64,000 bases of DNA from contig NZ_QJVJ01000010.1 in NCBI RefSeq assembly GCF_003217775.1, positions 124,001-188,000 of the forward strand, read 5' to 3'. This document shows positions 8,468-19,196 of the stretch, one piece after another. Both the position numbers and the translations under genes were made by a program. Source of the stretch: Paenibacillus flagellatus. GTDB lineage: Bacteria; Bacillota; Bacilli; Paenibacillales; NBRC-103111. Every line of letters starts with the position of its first letter. The first letter of the stretch is position 1. Under the pieces are notes generated by a model. The model was not told the DNA's origin. It saw only the letters and a list, made by a program, of their open reading frames with translations, and searched no databases.

Positions 8468-9853
8468 ATGAAGACGAAGGCGAAACCGAAGGCGCGGGCG
8501 AAGCGACGGAAGCCTTCCAAGCTCCGGTGGCGCGCGAGAATCGTCAAGCCGCGCGGGGGCAACAGACGGCACGCGGCCTCGCCGAAGCCGTCCGCCGCCC
8601 CGGCGGTTGCGCTCCTCGCGCCGCCGTCCGCGCCCGCGCCCGCGCAGCCAGCGGCGTCTCCCGCCGTCCCCGCAGCGGCGGCGCCGGCGATCGCGCCGGC
8701 TGCGGCAATTGCGCCGGCGAGCCCTCCGCTCCGGCCGGCGGCTCTTCCGAGCTACGCACCCGGCATCAACTTGATCGGCTACGCCCGCTTCGAGATGGGC
8801 GTCGGCGAATCGTGCCGGCTCGCGGCCGGGGCGATCCGCAGTGCGGACATCCCGTTCGGCATCGTCAACTACGAGGCGGGCAACTATGCGCGCAACGGGG
8901 ACCGGTCTTGGGTGTGGAAGGAAATCGCCGCGCCGTTCTACAACGTCAACCTGTTCCATGTCAATGCGGACCAGATGTCGCTCGCCTGGCGGACGATCGG
9001 GGAGGAAACGGCACGGGGACGATACAATATCGGCTATTGGCATTGGGAGCTGCCGGAATTTCCGGACGAATACGCGGAAGGGTTCCGGCATCTGAACGAG
9101 ATTTGGGTGCCGACGAAGTTCATTCAAGCGAGCGTCACCGCCAAGTCTCCGGTGCCCGTCGTGCGGATTCCGCACGGCATACGCGTCGACGTGCCCGACG
9201 GCATCAACCGGCAGACGTTCGGGCTGCCCGATCGGCTGTTCCTGTTCCTGTGCATGTACGATACGTTCAGCTTCTCCCCGCGCAAAAACCCGTTCGCCGT
9301 CATCGAGGCGTATAAGCGGGCGATTCGCCAGGAAGGATTGCCCGCCGGTCTCGTCATCAAAGTGAACAACCCGGATCCGCAGGAGGTCGCCAAGCTGCGG
9401 GAGACGTTGGCGGGAGAGCCGAACGTCTTTCTGATCGACCGGGTGCTGGGCCGGGGGGAAGCGAACGCGCTGATCCGCGCCGTCGACTGCGTCGTCTCGC
9501 TCCATCGCTCCGAAGGGTTCGGCCTGCCGCTCGCGGAGGCGATGTACTTGGGCAAGCCCGTGATCGGCACGAATTGGTCCGGCAACACCGACTTTATGGA
9601 TGCGAGCAACAGCTGCGCCGTCCAGTACCGGCTCGTCCGCATAGGCCGGGACTACGGGCCGTACAAGGCGCACCAATATTGGGCGGATCCGGATTTGGAG
9701 CATGCCTCCTATTATATGTGCAAGCTGGTGCGGGACGCCCAATGGAGAGCCGAACTCGCCGCCGCCGGCCAGCGGACGATCCGCACGTACTTCTCGCCGG
9801 ATGCGGTCGGGAAGGCGATACGCGAGCGGCTGGCCGGCTTGCGGCTGCTTTAA
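8468..9853 (+). CDS. Glycosyltransferase, GT4-like, with Lys/Arg-rich N-terminus
   Basis: The protein has 461 residues in three parts. Residues 1-40 hold 18 Lys/Arg. Residues 41-95 are an Ala/Pro linker. From about 98 comes a GT-B enzyme with IGYARFEMGVGESCR, WHWELPEFPDE, EIWVPTKF, a donor-site segment HRSEGFGLPLAEAMYLGKP (EGFG intact) and GNTDFMDASN. No signal peptide is seen. The start after AAGGGGGGCAATCCG is firm. It is in one operon with its neighbours and shares motifs with the enzyme at 3622, which lacks the basic head. The head may bind an acidic surface or polymer; that is inference. Confidence 0.87.
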   Translation: MKTKAKPKARAKRRKPSKLRWRARIVKPRGGNRRHAASPKPSAAPAVALLAPPSAPAPAQPAASPAVPAAAAPAIAPAAAIAPASPPLRPAALPSYAPGINLIGYARFEMGVGESCRLAAGAIRSADIPFGIVNYEAGNYARNGDRSWVWKEIAAPFYNVNLFHVNADQMSLAWRTIGEETARGRYNIGYWHWELPEFPDEYAEGFRHLNEIWVPTKFIQASVTAKSPVPVVRIPHGIRVDVPDGINRQTFGLPDRLFLFLCMYDTFSFSPRKNPFAVIEAYKRAIRQEGLPAGLVIKVNNPDPQEVAKLRETLAGEPNVFLIDRVLGRGEANALIRAVDCVVSLHRSEGFGLPLAEAMYLGKPVIGTNWSGNTDFMDASNSCAVQYRLVRIGRDYGPYKAHQYWADPDLEHASYYMCKLVRDAQWRAELAAAGQRTIRTYFSPDAVGKAIRERLAGLRLL

Positions 9854-9881
9854 CTATCCACACGGTCGGGAGCGTTCGATT

Positions 9882-11276
9882 ATGCCTACTCTTTTGCGCA
9901 AGAAGCGGATGCGAAGAAGGCGCGCGGCTTTGCCGGGCAAGCCGAAGAGGCGGAGACGGTCGAGGGACGACGTTCGGAGAAGCACCGGCAAGTCGGCCCG
10001 CTCCCGCTCCGCCCGCAAGCGGCGGTTTTGGCCGCGGCGCGGGAGGGCCGGTGCCCGGCGAAGCCGGAATCCCGCCTTTCGCGACGTCGGACAATCGCCG
10101 GCGCCCGGGCTCGAGCTCGCCCCCGGCTTCGGCGACGCGTCCCCGGCCGCGCCGCCCGAACCGGAGTCGGTTGCGGCGGAGGACGCCCGGCGGCCGGTGG
10201 GCTTTTACGCCGGCCCCGCCGAATGGCTTCGTGCCGCCGGTCTCGAGTCGGCCGGGCATTATCGTGAATATTACGGCGGTTACCGGTACGCGTACCGGGA
10301 CGCCGATTGGCTCGGCGATCCCGTGCCCCCGAACTTCCGGCCTCTCGAATCGGTGTCGGCACCCGCCTATGTCGCGACCGTTCCGAACGGGCGCCTCTGG
10401 GGGCGGGGCGGCGCCGTCATAACGGAGGACGGTCGGCTTCTATCCGACGTATCCGTCGAGTACGACGGGGATCTCGTGCTCGGGGAGCGGCATTCCGTCT
10501 TCACCCGCTGGCAGCCTTTCCCGCTGCGCCGCATCCGGGGGACGGCGGCCGTCTTGACGTTTTGCGGGAGCGAGAACTACTTCCATTGGCTGTTCGACGT
10601 GCTTCCGCGGCTGCATCTGCTCCGGCTGCACGGCGAGCCGATCGACGCGTACGTGATCAACCGGAACGGGAACCGGCCGTTTCAAGAAGAGACGCTCCGG
10701 ATGCTGGGTCTCGATCCGGCCCGTATCGTCGAGACGGACGACGCCTTCCACGCGGCGGCCGATCGGCTTCTCGTGCCGTCGCTCGTCATGTGGTCCGAGT
10801 ATCCGAAATGGGCGACCGACTTCGTCCGCGGCGAGCTGCTCCGATCGGCGGACGCGGAAGAGCCGCCGTCGGGCAGCGGCGTCCGGCTCTACATCAGCCG
10901 CGCCGGGGCGCAAGCCCGCCGGGTGGCGAACGAGCCGGAGGTCGTCGAGCTGCTTCAATCCCGCGGGTTCATCGTGACGGATTTGCTGTCGATGACGGTT
11001 CGGGAGCAGGTGCGTTTATTCCGCTCGGCCGAAGCGGTCGTCGCCCCGCACGGGGCGGGTCTCGCCAATTTGGCGTTTTGCCGTCCGGGAGCGAAAGTGA
11101 TCGAGCTGTTCGCTCCCGACTACGTGCCCAAACATTATTGGCTGATCGGCAACCATGTCGGACTCGATTATTATTGCTGTCTCGGAGGCGGCGTGCCGCG
11201 AGCGGGAGGGCACCATCACGATCTGGTCGTCGACCCGGTCAAGCTGGCCGGAGCGTTGAAAGCGGCGGGTTTGTAA
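9882..11276 (+). CDS. Glycosyltransferase family 61 enzyme with Arg-rich N-terminus
   Basis: The protein has 464 residues. The first 63 contain 30 Arg/Lys, then comes a Pro/Ala-rich stretch to about 105. The catalytic part has the GT61 (former DUF563) marks ENYFHWLFDVLPRL at 231-244, ISRAGAQARRVANE, and VVAPHGAGLANLAF near the C-terminus, with the conserved PHGAGL. ATG 9882 follows CGGGAG at 9867-9872. The sequence upstream is open in frame but belongs to the previous gene. It is the last gene of the manC operon and ends in a 13-base-pair stem-loop. Confidence 0.88.
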   Translation: MPTLLRKKRMRRRRAALPGKPKRRRRSRDDVRRSTGKSARSRSARKRRFWPRRGRAGARRSRNPAFRDVGQSPAPGLELAPGFGDASPAAPPEPESVAAEDARRPVGFYAGPAEWLRAAGLESAGHYREYYGGYRYAYRDADWLGDPVPPNFRPLESVSAPAYVATVPNGRLWGRGGAVITEDGRLLSDVSVEYDGDLVLGERHSVFTRWQPFPLRRIRGTAAVLTFCGSENYFHWLFDVLPRLHLLRLHGEPIDAYVINRNGNRPFQEETLRMLGLDPARIVETDDAFHAAADRLLVPSLVMWSEYPKWATDFVRGELLRSADAEEPPSGSGVRLYISRAGAQARRVANEPEVVELLQSRGFIVTDLLSMTVREQVRLFRSAEAVVAPHGAGLANLAFCRPGAKVIELFAPDYVPKHYWLIGNHVGLDYYCCLGGGVPRAGGHHHDLVVDPVKLAGALKAAGL

Positions 11277-11288
11277 CCCGCCGCTTTC
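11258..11288 (+). terminator. Strong stem-loop at the end of the manC operon
   Basis: GAAAGCGGCGGGT and ACCCGCCGCTTTC form a perfect 13-base-pair stem with a five-base loop that includes part of the stop codon. No U-tract follows, so it may be an RNA-stabilising or weak terminator hairpin. Confidence 0.55.
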
Positions 11289-11353
11289 GCGCGTCCATGC
11301 GTCCAATTGCGGCGCAATTGGTGAAAACGCGCAATCGGTCCTGTCCGTCGGAA

Positions 11354-11362
11354 CATAGCATA
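11354..11362 (+). promoter_or_regulatory. CATAGCATA box before the DUF4214/fucose gene block
   Basis: CATAGCATA is a perfect CATAnnnTA -10 for SigE/SigK. It lies about 60 bases before the start at 11423. The region 16 bases upstream reads CGCAATCG, only a poor match to the TCCATKCC element. Confidence 0.4.
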
Positions 11363-11422
11363 TAGGAGGTTGTTCGCTGTCAATATGCCGACAGACAAAT
11401 CGAATACAAGAGGAGGATGGGC

Positions 11423-11632
11423 ATGCGAATTTACGAAACGCTGCAGGGATTAATGCGGCTGGAAGGCGAGGAATTCGTCGCCGAAGCTTATCGGCAGCTG
11501 CTCGATCGTGAAGCCGACCCGGTCGGAATGGAGCATCATTTGAACTTGCTGTGCGGGGGGGCGACCAAAGCGAACATCATCATCGGCTTGATGCTGGGCG
11601 CGGAAGCGGCCGTCTACTACAGCCAACGGTAG
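11423..11632 (+). CDS. Stand-alone DUF4214-like small protein
   Basis: The protein has 69 residues. The core FVAEAYRQLLDREADPVGME, followed by GATKANIIIGLMLGAEA, fits the repeat unit of DUF4214. AGGAGG at 11411-11416 sits six bases before ATG 11423 and is too close to ATG 11417. The same module forms the first 67 residues of the proteins at 11726 and 14020. Here it stands alone; I see no frameshifted continuation after the stop. It could be an adaptor that helps glycosyltransferases dock, or the remnant of a longer gene. Confidence 0.7.
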   Translation: MRIYETLQGLMRLEGEEFVAEAYRQLLDREADPVGMEHHLNLLCGGATKANIIIGLMLGAEAAVYYSQR

Positions 11633-11725
11633 AACGGGTGAAGGTGGGCCCGTCTATTGAAAATCATAAGGCCGCATTGCCGGCGTACGGCTATTTAGGC
11701 GGGCGAGCGGGGGGGAGGAGAAACG

Positions 11726-14007
<2,282 letters not shown>

Positions 14008-14019
14008 GGAGGCGAGGGA

Positions 14020-15027
14020 ATGAGATTTCTGAACATCATGCGGAGGCTTCTCTCGTTGGACGACGCAGACTTTATCGTCGAGCTGTACAGGGAGGCGTTA
14101 AACCGCGAACCCGATTACGTGGGCTTCGAGCATCATTTGCGCTTGCTGCGGGCGGGTGCGTCCAAAAAAGATATTGCGATCGGCATCTTGTTGGGCGGCG
14201 AAAGCGTTCAGTTATGGACGATGAACGGGTCGCCCGTCGTTACGATGTCGTGCCTCGGGCACTTGGGACGGTTCGGCAATCAGTTGTTTGAGTATTCGTT
14301 TTTGAAAATTTACGCCAAGCGCCATGGATTTCGCGTCGAGACCCCTGTTTGGATCGGCCACTATTTATTCGGACATCGGGACCCGACGATTTCGATCGAG
14401 CTTCCTCAAGTGTTCCAAACCAACTATTACGACGCATCCCAAGACCCGGTCGTATTGGCCGACCCGCCGTACCGGAATGTGGACCTATTCGGCTGCTTCC
14501 AAGTTCATACGAGCTTCCACAGACCTTACAGAGAGTACTACCGATCCTTGTTCCAACCCGTCGGTGAAGCGAAGGCGGTCGTGGAACGGGCCGCGGATCA
14601 ACTGCGGATGTTAGGGAGAACCGTGGTGGCCTTTCATATTCGGCGTACCGATTATTTGCTGTTTCCTCACGTGTTCTTCGTTCCGCCCAACGACTGGTAC
14701 AAGGGCTGGCTGCACCAGCATTGGCACACGCTGGACCAACCGGTTTTGTTCATCGCTACCGACGAGCCGGATACGGTTTTGCCGGACTTTGCCGAGTACA
14801 ACCCCGTTACGAGCGAACGGTTGGGCGCATCGTTGCCCGTCGCACCCTACTATCCGGATTTCTATTTATTGAGCCAGAGCGACGTAATGCTGATATCCAA
14901 CAGCACTTTTTCGTTTTCTGCCGCCATGATGAACGAGCGAGCGACGACATTTCTGAGACCGTCCCGTTATGCCGGACAGTTCGTTCCCTTCGACCCTTGG
15001 GACAGTGCCGTCGGCGTCGTAAGCTGA
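14020..15027 (+). CDS. DUF4214-like module fused to GT11-type fucosyltransferase
   Basis: The protein has 335 residues. The first 67 are the DUF4214-like unit (DADFIVELYREALNREPDYV). The enzyme then begins with CLGHLGRFGNQLFEYSFL, the usual opening of alpha-1,2-fucosyltransferases of family GT11. It carries the GDP-fucose site VVAFHIRRTDYL near residue 210, and a final ISNSTFSFSAAMMNE. It would move fucose from GDP-fucose, made by its upstream neighbour, onto a glycan. It lacks a signal peptide. GGAGGCGAGGGA precedes ATG 14020. Confidence 0.85.
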   Translation: MRFLNIMRRLLSLDDADFIVELYREALNREPDYVGFEHHLRLLRAGASKKDIAIGILLGGESVQLWTMNGSPVVTMSCLGHLGRFGNQLFEYSFLKIYAKRHGFRVETPVWIGHYLFGHRDPTISIELPQVFQTNYYDASQDPVVLADPPYRNVDLFGCFQVHTSFHRPYREYYRSLFQPVGEAKAVVERAADQLRMLGRTVVAFHIRRTDYLLFPHVFFVPPNDWYKGWLHQHWHTLDQPVLFIATDEPDTVLPDFAEYNPVTSERLGASLPVAPYYPDFYLLSQSDVMLISNSTFSFSAAMMNERATTFLRPSRYAGQFVPFDPWDSAVGVVS

Positions 15028-15055
15028 GATTAGGAGAAGAAGGAGGCAACGATTC

Positions 15056-15688
15056 ATGGACTGGGCTCAACTGATACAACAATACGGGGTTTCCCGAAAG
15101 GGCGTCATTCACATCGGCGCTCACGAAGGCCAGGAGGTAGGGGCTTATTTGGCCTTGGGATTCGAACGAATTTTGCTCGTCGAAGCAAATCCGTTCGTCT
15201 ACCAGAGGCTCTATTCGGCGGTTGGGGCTTGGCCGCAAGTACGTACGGCACATTGCGCCATTTCCAACCAAAACGGCGATGTCCGGTTGCGCGTCACGTC
15301 GTTCGACCAGAGCAGTTCGATTTTACCGTTGAAGCGTCATAAAGATATTTATCCTCATATCGACGAGGATTACCAACTGACCGTGCCGTCCAAAACGTTG
15401 GACTCGCTTCTTGCGGAAATGGGGCTGTTCGCAACGGACTTCAGTTTCATGAACGTTGACATTCAAGGGGCCGAGCTGCTTGCATTTCATGGTGCCGCCA
15501 ACACGCTTCCTTACATGGAAGCGATCTGCTCCGAAGTGAACTTCGAGGAGATGTACGAAGGCTGTGCACTCGTTTCGCAAGTCGATCAATATTTGGCGCT
15601 GTTCGGGTTTCAGCGCGTCGCTACGACTTCCGTTCATCACCCCTCATGGGGCGACGCTTTTTACGCAAAAGTCGGTCACGGAGGATGA
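15056..15688 (+). CDS. FkbM family methyltransferase
   Basis: The protein has 210 residues. GVIHIGAHEGQEVGAYLALG is the FkbM SAM-binding start, followed by LLVEANP, AISNQNGD, SFDQSSSIL and TLDSLL, then FMNVDIQGAELLAFHGA. Known members O-methylate sugars or polyketides. Placed after the fucosyltransferase, it may methylate a terminal sugar of the glycan; that is inference. AAGGAGG lies before ATG 15056. Confidence 0.88.
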   Translation: MDWAQLIQQYGVSRKGVIHIGAHEGQEVGAYLALGFERILLVEANPFVYQRLYSAVGAWPQVRTAHCAISNQNGDVRLRVTSFDQSSSILPLKRHKDIYPHIDEDYQLTVPSKTLDSLLAEMGLFATDFSFMNVDIQGAELLAFHGAANTLPYMEAICSEVNFEEMYEGCALVSQVDQYLALFGFQRVATTSVHHPSWGDAFYAKVGHGG

Positions 15689-15822
15689 CGGGTTGAATTT
15701 AGGGAGGAACGGCGGGTTGGCATTGTACGTTTTTTTAATGGGATCGAGAGATCTTTGCATTGATATTTCGATTGGGTGACGTTTACGCCGCCCGAAAACC
15801 GTCTTGAATGGGAGGATCACGC

Positions 15823-16488
15823 ATGAGTTATGTAAATGATAAGACGATGGTGTTTGACGACCCGCATTACAATGCGATTACGGCAGCCCGGCTCGGTCAT
15901 CTGGCCTCGCTACAGCTGCCTATTTACGGCAAGTCCGTCGTCGATCTCGGCTGCGGAATCGGCCGGCTTTCCGAATTTTTCGCTCTCCATGGCTGCAACG
16001 TGCTCGGGCTGGACGGCCGGGAGGACAACATCGCGCAGTTCCGGTCATTTTATCCGCATTTACGGGCCGAAGTGGCGGATTTGGAAGGAGAAGACTGGCT
16101 GAATTACGGGAAATTCGATATCGTCTTTTGTTACGGACTGCTGTACCATCTGGCCGACCCGTTCCGGTTCATTCGGAACGCCTATCAAGCATGCGGGGAG
16201 ATGATGCTCATCGAAACGTGCATCACTCCGTCTTCGGAAATGATATGCAAGTTGGTTGCGGAAAACAGCTTGGATAACTCCCAGGCGCTGCACGCCGTCG
16301 GGAACAGGCCAAGTCCCTCTTACGTCGCGTTCTGTCTGAAGCGCTCGGGCTTTGCGCATGTATACACGCCCATCCATAAGCCGATGCACTCTCAATTTCA
16401 CGGGGAAGGGCAATGGGGGCTCATCCGGGACATTTTCATCGCCACGAAGACGCCGCTCGCAAACGATAAGCTTTCTCTTATCGAATGA
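15823..16488 (+). CDS. Class I SAM-dependent methyltransferase
   Basis: The protein has 221 residues. It has VVDLGCGIGRLSEFFALHG (motif I), GLDGREDNI (motif II) and DIVFCYGLLYHLADPFRFIR (post-motif region). The start is ATG 15823, seven bases after GGAGG; the ATG at 15808 lies before that site. It ends the gene run from 11423 and is followed by a strong terminator. The target is unknown; the context points to the glycan. Confidence 0.85.
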   Translation: MSYVNDKTMVFDDPHYNAITAARLGHLASLQLPIYGKSVVDLGCGIGRLSEFFALHGCNVLGLDGREDNIAQFRSFYPHLRAEVADLEGEDWLNYGKFDIVFCYGLLYHLADPFRFIRNAYQACGEMMLIETCITPSSEMICKLVAENSLDNSQALHAVGNRPSPSYVAFCLKRSGFAHVYTPIHKPMHSQFHGEGQWGLIRDIFIATKTPLANDKLSLIE

Positions 16489-16490
16489 CG

Positions 16491-16531
16491 ACAATCGCCT
16501 TGCCCATCCGTTTGGAGGGCAAGGCGATTAT
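16491..16531. terminator. Bidirectional terminator between convergent methyltransferase genes
   Basis: AATCGCCTTGCCC (16493-16505) pairs perfectly with GGGCAAGGCGATT (16517-16529) around an 11-base loop. Stops of opposite genes lie on each side. Confidence 0.8.
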
Positions 16532-16551
16532 CGTTTGACGCAAGTACCGTT

Positions 16552-17202
16552 CTAGACGTTGAGAGACAAAATGCCGATGCCGTGCTGGATGTAAATCGGC
16601 TGAAAGCGATGGGGGAGCTTCGTCTCCCGCATGAAGTCTTCGACCGCCGTCAAGACGCCGTTGCGGGGGCCTCCTTCGTACAGGGCGTTGTTCATGCCGT
16701 CGTTCAGCCCCCCGTGGTCGACAAGGGTTGATACGCCGCGCACCATCCCTTTCTTCGCATAGGGGTGGCGGTATTCGGCCGGAATCGATTCGGGAAAGTA
16801 GTACAAGTCCCTCCTCCCGTACGGCCAATCGATGTCGTGGATGTAGACGGTTACCGGCCGGTTGTAATGCGTTGCGGCCCACTCGATCCATTTGAGCTCG
16901 TGGTATACCGTATACCAATTATGATCGCCGTCCAGCATGACGGCGTCGAACGGACCGATATAGGGCAGCACGCTCAGGCTGGTGCCGCGGATCAGGAAGA
17001 AATGCGAGCCGTAAATGCGCTTCAATTCGTGCTCGTCGAATACGGGCGCCGGGTCGATGACGACGAGCTCCCCGCCGACCATCGCGCAATAGTCGAGAAG
17101 CGGACGGGTCAAGTGTCCGGCTTCGGAGCCGATTTCCGCGACCCGTTTCGGCTTCGTGGCGTACAAGGCGGTCCGGATGACCGATTCCCACAGATGATGC
17201 AT
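16552..17202 (-). CDS. Class I methyltransferase, Methyltransf_24-like
   Basis: The protein has 216 residues. It has RVAEIGSEAGHLTRPLLDY (motif I), LVVIDPAP, FDAVMLDGDHNWYTVYHEL, a mark of the CmcI/Methyltransf_24 group, and VYIHDIDWPYGRRD. The second ATG (17202) is chosen since GGAAGGAGGGG lies just before it; the first ATG (17223) would destroy that site. It is the fourth methyltransferase of the region and is transcribed divergently from the unknown protein at 17386. Confidence 0.83.
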   Translation of the reverse strand: MHHLWESVIRTALYATKPKRVAEIGSEAGHLTRPLLDYCAMVGGELVVIDPAPVFDEHELKRIYGSHFFLIRGTSLSVLPYIGPFDAVMLDGDHNWYTVYHELKWIEWAATHYNRPVTVYIHDIDWPYGRRDLYYFPESIPAEYRHPYAKKGMVRGVSTLVDHGGLNDGMNNALYEGGPRNGVLTAVEDFMRETKLPHRFQPIYIQHGIGILSLNV

Positions 17203-17224
17203 GGCTTCCCCTCCTTCCTCCATG

Positions 17225-17257
17225 CATTATATGGCGGGATGTACGAGCGTGAATGAG
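17225..17257 (-). promoter_or_regulatory. Mother-cell type promoter, variant element
   Basis: On the minus strand CTCATTCA (17250-17257), 16 bases, then CATATAATG (17225-17233), the same -10 as at 3486-3494. The upstream part keeps CATTC of the shared element. The expected transcript start lies just before the ribosome site of the methyltransferase at 17202. Confidence 0.5.
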
Positions 17258-17305
17258 CGGAAGGACCCGGCGGTCGAAAATGTACGCTTGGACCGTTATC
17301 GTTTG

Positions 17306-17337
17306 TCCATTCCATACAGGCTGCTCGGAATATGATG
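17306..17337 (+). promoter_or_regulatory. TCCATTCC element and AATATGATG box
   Basis: TCCATTCC (17306-17313), 15 bases, then AATATGATG (17329-17337). The -10 differs from CATAnnnTG only at the first base. It would drive the unknown protein at 17386 and is back to back with the promoter at 17225-17257. Confidence 0.45.
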
Positions 17338-17385
17338 GTAATGTGAGAGGATTCACGATCTCATAGACAAAAGGAGGGTTCCTGA

Positions 17386-18045
17386 ATGCCAATCGTACCT
17401 GTTCAACGTATCGTCAGCCGTACGAACAACGTAACGACCGCTCCGACCGTCGCGGAGGCCGTGGCGCTTCTGTCCGGGGGAGCCGCGAACGTCGTCGACG
17501 TCGGCAACGCCGCCGCAGGGCTGTACCCGCAGCTCGCGAAGTTCGCCGGGGACAACAACCCCGTATTCGCCTCGTCCCCGGACCCGCAGGTTCTATGGTC
17601 CCAGCCGACCTTCGTTCCGGGCGAGCGCCGCGCCTTCGCCACCGTATCGCTGCCGATTCCCGTTTTGCTGGCTTTGGGCTTGACGGCCAATTTCATCATC
17701 TCCATGGCGGTGTTCTCGGACAACGCCGTGGAAGCCCGGATCCAATCGTTCTCCAACGCCCTGCTGTCGCTCCCGATCATCCCGACGCCGAACGTGCTGA
17801 ACGCCCCGCTGACGGCGGGTAACATCGCGAACCCGGACGCTTCAATGACCGTTGACAACGCCTTCCCCTATAACTGGCAAAACATCCGCTTCTACACGAT
17901 TCCGGTCAACCTGTCCGGTATCGCCCTGCTGTCGAGCGTCAGCTTCCTGTTCACGTTCGACGTTCTCAACTATGTCAGCAACGGAGCGCTCAATACGGCG
18001 GGCCTGTCGTTCATCATCGACATTTACCAAGAAACGCTGGTGTAA
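17386..18045 (+). CDS. Unknown 219-residue protein, candidate spore-surface protein
   Basis: I do not recognise this family. It has no signal peptide and no Cys or His. It is rich in Ala, Asn, Val and Thr, with alternating hydrophobic strands in the second half (ANFIISMAVFS, LSFIIDIYQETLV at the end) that suggest an all-beta domain, perhaps a jelly roll. An AAAGGAGGG site makes the start firm, and a perfect terminator follows, so it is a single-gene unit. Its place amid glycan genes with a mother-cell type promoter makes it a candidate coat or exosporium protein, possibly the glycan acceptor; this is inference. Confidence 0.72.
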   Translation: MPIVPVQRIVSRTNNVTTAPTVAEAVALLSGGAANVVDVGNAAAGLYPQLAKFAGDNNPVFASSPDPQVLWSQPTFVPGERRAFATVSLPIPVLLALGLTANFIISMAVFSDNAVEARIQSFSNALLSLPIIPTPNVLNAPLTAGNIANPDASMTVDNAFPYNWQNIRFYTIPVNLSGIALLSSVSFLFTFDVLNYVSNGALNTAGLSFIIDIYQETLV

Positions 18046-18078
18046 AGCCGTTTTTGTCATCGTCCTCTCACGAGACGC

Positions 18079-18106
18079 ATCGTCCGGTTGCCCGGACGAT
18101 TTTTTT
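18079..18106 (+). terminator. Rho-independent terminator
   Basis: ATCGTCCGG-TTGC-CCGGACGAT is a perfect nine-base-pair stem followed by six T. It ends the transcript of the gene at 17386. Confidence 0.9.
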
Positions 18107-18121
18107 CGGATAGACGACAAA

Positions 18122-18144
18122 GCCGCCGGCCCATGGCCGGCGGC
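18122..18144 (-). terminator. Stem-loop after the membrane protein gene
   Basis: GCCGCCGGCC and GGCCGGCGGC form a perfect ten-base-pair stem with a three-base loop, with TTTG after it on the minus strand. It lies ten bases past the stop of the gene at 18155. Confidence 0.6.
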
Positions 18145-18154
18145 CTCGTCCTCG

Positions 18155-19009
18155 TTATCCGATAGGCCGCAGCCGATCGGAACGGGGTCTCAGCGTAAAT
18201 CGTTCCACCGCGATAAACGACAGGAAGCTTGCCGCGCGGAAGCAGGCCAGGTGGCCGATGCTCCAGCCGCCGTGAAATTCCAGCACGTTCATCTTCCATA
18301 AGATAACGTCCCCGGCCAGCACGGCCAAAAGAGGAACCGCTTTCCAGTAGTTCTTGCCCGTCATGCACAGGCAAGCGATGAACAATACCGCTATCCCCGC
18401 ATGATACACGAAGCCGCTGAACAGCGTGCTGTCCCGGTACAGGTTGTCCACCCAACGGACGCGAAAAAACTGTTTCTCGAACAGCATAAGCACGCTGGTC
18501 GGCGTTTGCAGAAACGTCCATGCGATCGTCCAAAGCGTTATCAAGCGCGGAGCCTTGTGCGTGCCGGCATAAACGATGGAGTACCATTTTTTCATGAGAA
18601 CCATAAAAAGGAAGGTCGCCAAGCCGGTCATAAAGGTGTGCCACCAATAGTGGGAGTAGACGCCGGCTCGGACAAACACGACCTCGATCAGCATGAACGC
18701 CACGGAGAACAACCCGATCCGAAAGTAGGAAAGCTGAAAGTACATGACCGCGATCGCGACGGAAGACCATAACGCCGTATTGGCGATGATGTGCCCGATA
18801 ATATTGTCGGCGAAGGGGTCGGCAAAGAGCCCCGGCTTATAAGCGTAGGCATTAAAAACGAAGAGGACGACGGCTTCCCCGATCCAGGAGCAGGCCGTGG
18901 CGAAGACGAAGTAGGGGAATAAATCGGCGTCTCCTTTCCGGAGCGCGGTGTAGACGGTAATGGCCGTTCCGATGACGATCAAACCGTAGTACCAGAATAG
19001 ATGAGGCAT
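18155..19009 (-). CDS. Polytopic membrane protein of unknown function
   Basis: The protein has 284 residues with about seven or eight hydrophobic helices and short loops. Visible segments include LFWYYGLIVIGTAITVYTAL at the N-terminus, LATFLFMVLMKKWY, and GIAVLFIACLCMTG. It vaguely recalls the CBO0543-type membrane family of sporeformers, but I cannot confirm this. ATG 19009 is preferred; TTG 19042 would add 11 polar residues. It lies between the unknown protein and the cupin, on the same strand as the cupin. Confidence 0.7.
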   Translation of the reverse strand: MPHLFWYYGLIVIGTAITVYTALRKGDADLFPYFVFATACSWIGEAVVLFVFNAYAYKPGLFADPFADNIIGHIIANTALWSSVAIAVMYFQLSYFRIGLFSVAFMLIEVVFVRAGVYSHYWWHTFMTGLATFLFMVLMKKWYSIVYAGTHKAPRLITLWTIAWTFLQTPTSVLMLFEKQFFRVRWVDNLYRDSTLFSGFVYHAGIAVLFIACLCMTGKNYWKAVPLLAVLAGDVILWKMNVLEFHGGWSIGHLACFRAASFLSFIAVERFTLRPRSDRLRPIG

Positions 19010-19196
19010 AGTTCCCTTTCCCGATTCCGCTAATCGTGACAAGTACGGAAGCCGTACGCATAAGCGTTCCGTTTATTTCGGACGTATTGGACATTATCTC
19101 CATATTGCGGGGGCGCTCATACGTCCTTCGTTCGCCGGTAACCGAGCGGCTCGGTCCGCTCGCGTCCGTTTGACGGGAACGGTCGTTCCGGAGGCG

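Noticed and set aside
7043-9742. An 899-codon open frame on the minus strand
   Set aside because: It is opposite two clear glycosyltransferase genes and reads as Arg/Pro/Val-rich text without motifs. Long antisense frames are expected in such GC-rich coding DNA.
11295-11310. TCCATGC upstream of the DUF4214-like gene
   Set aside because: No CATAnnnT box lies about 16 bases downstream, so it does not fit the shared promoter layout.
11633-11725. A decayed end of a glycosyltransferase after the small DUF4214-like gene
   Set aside because: No GT61 or GT11 motif is visible in any frame of this short gap.
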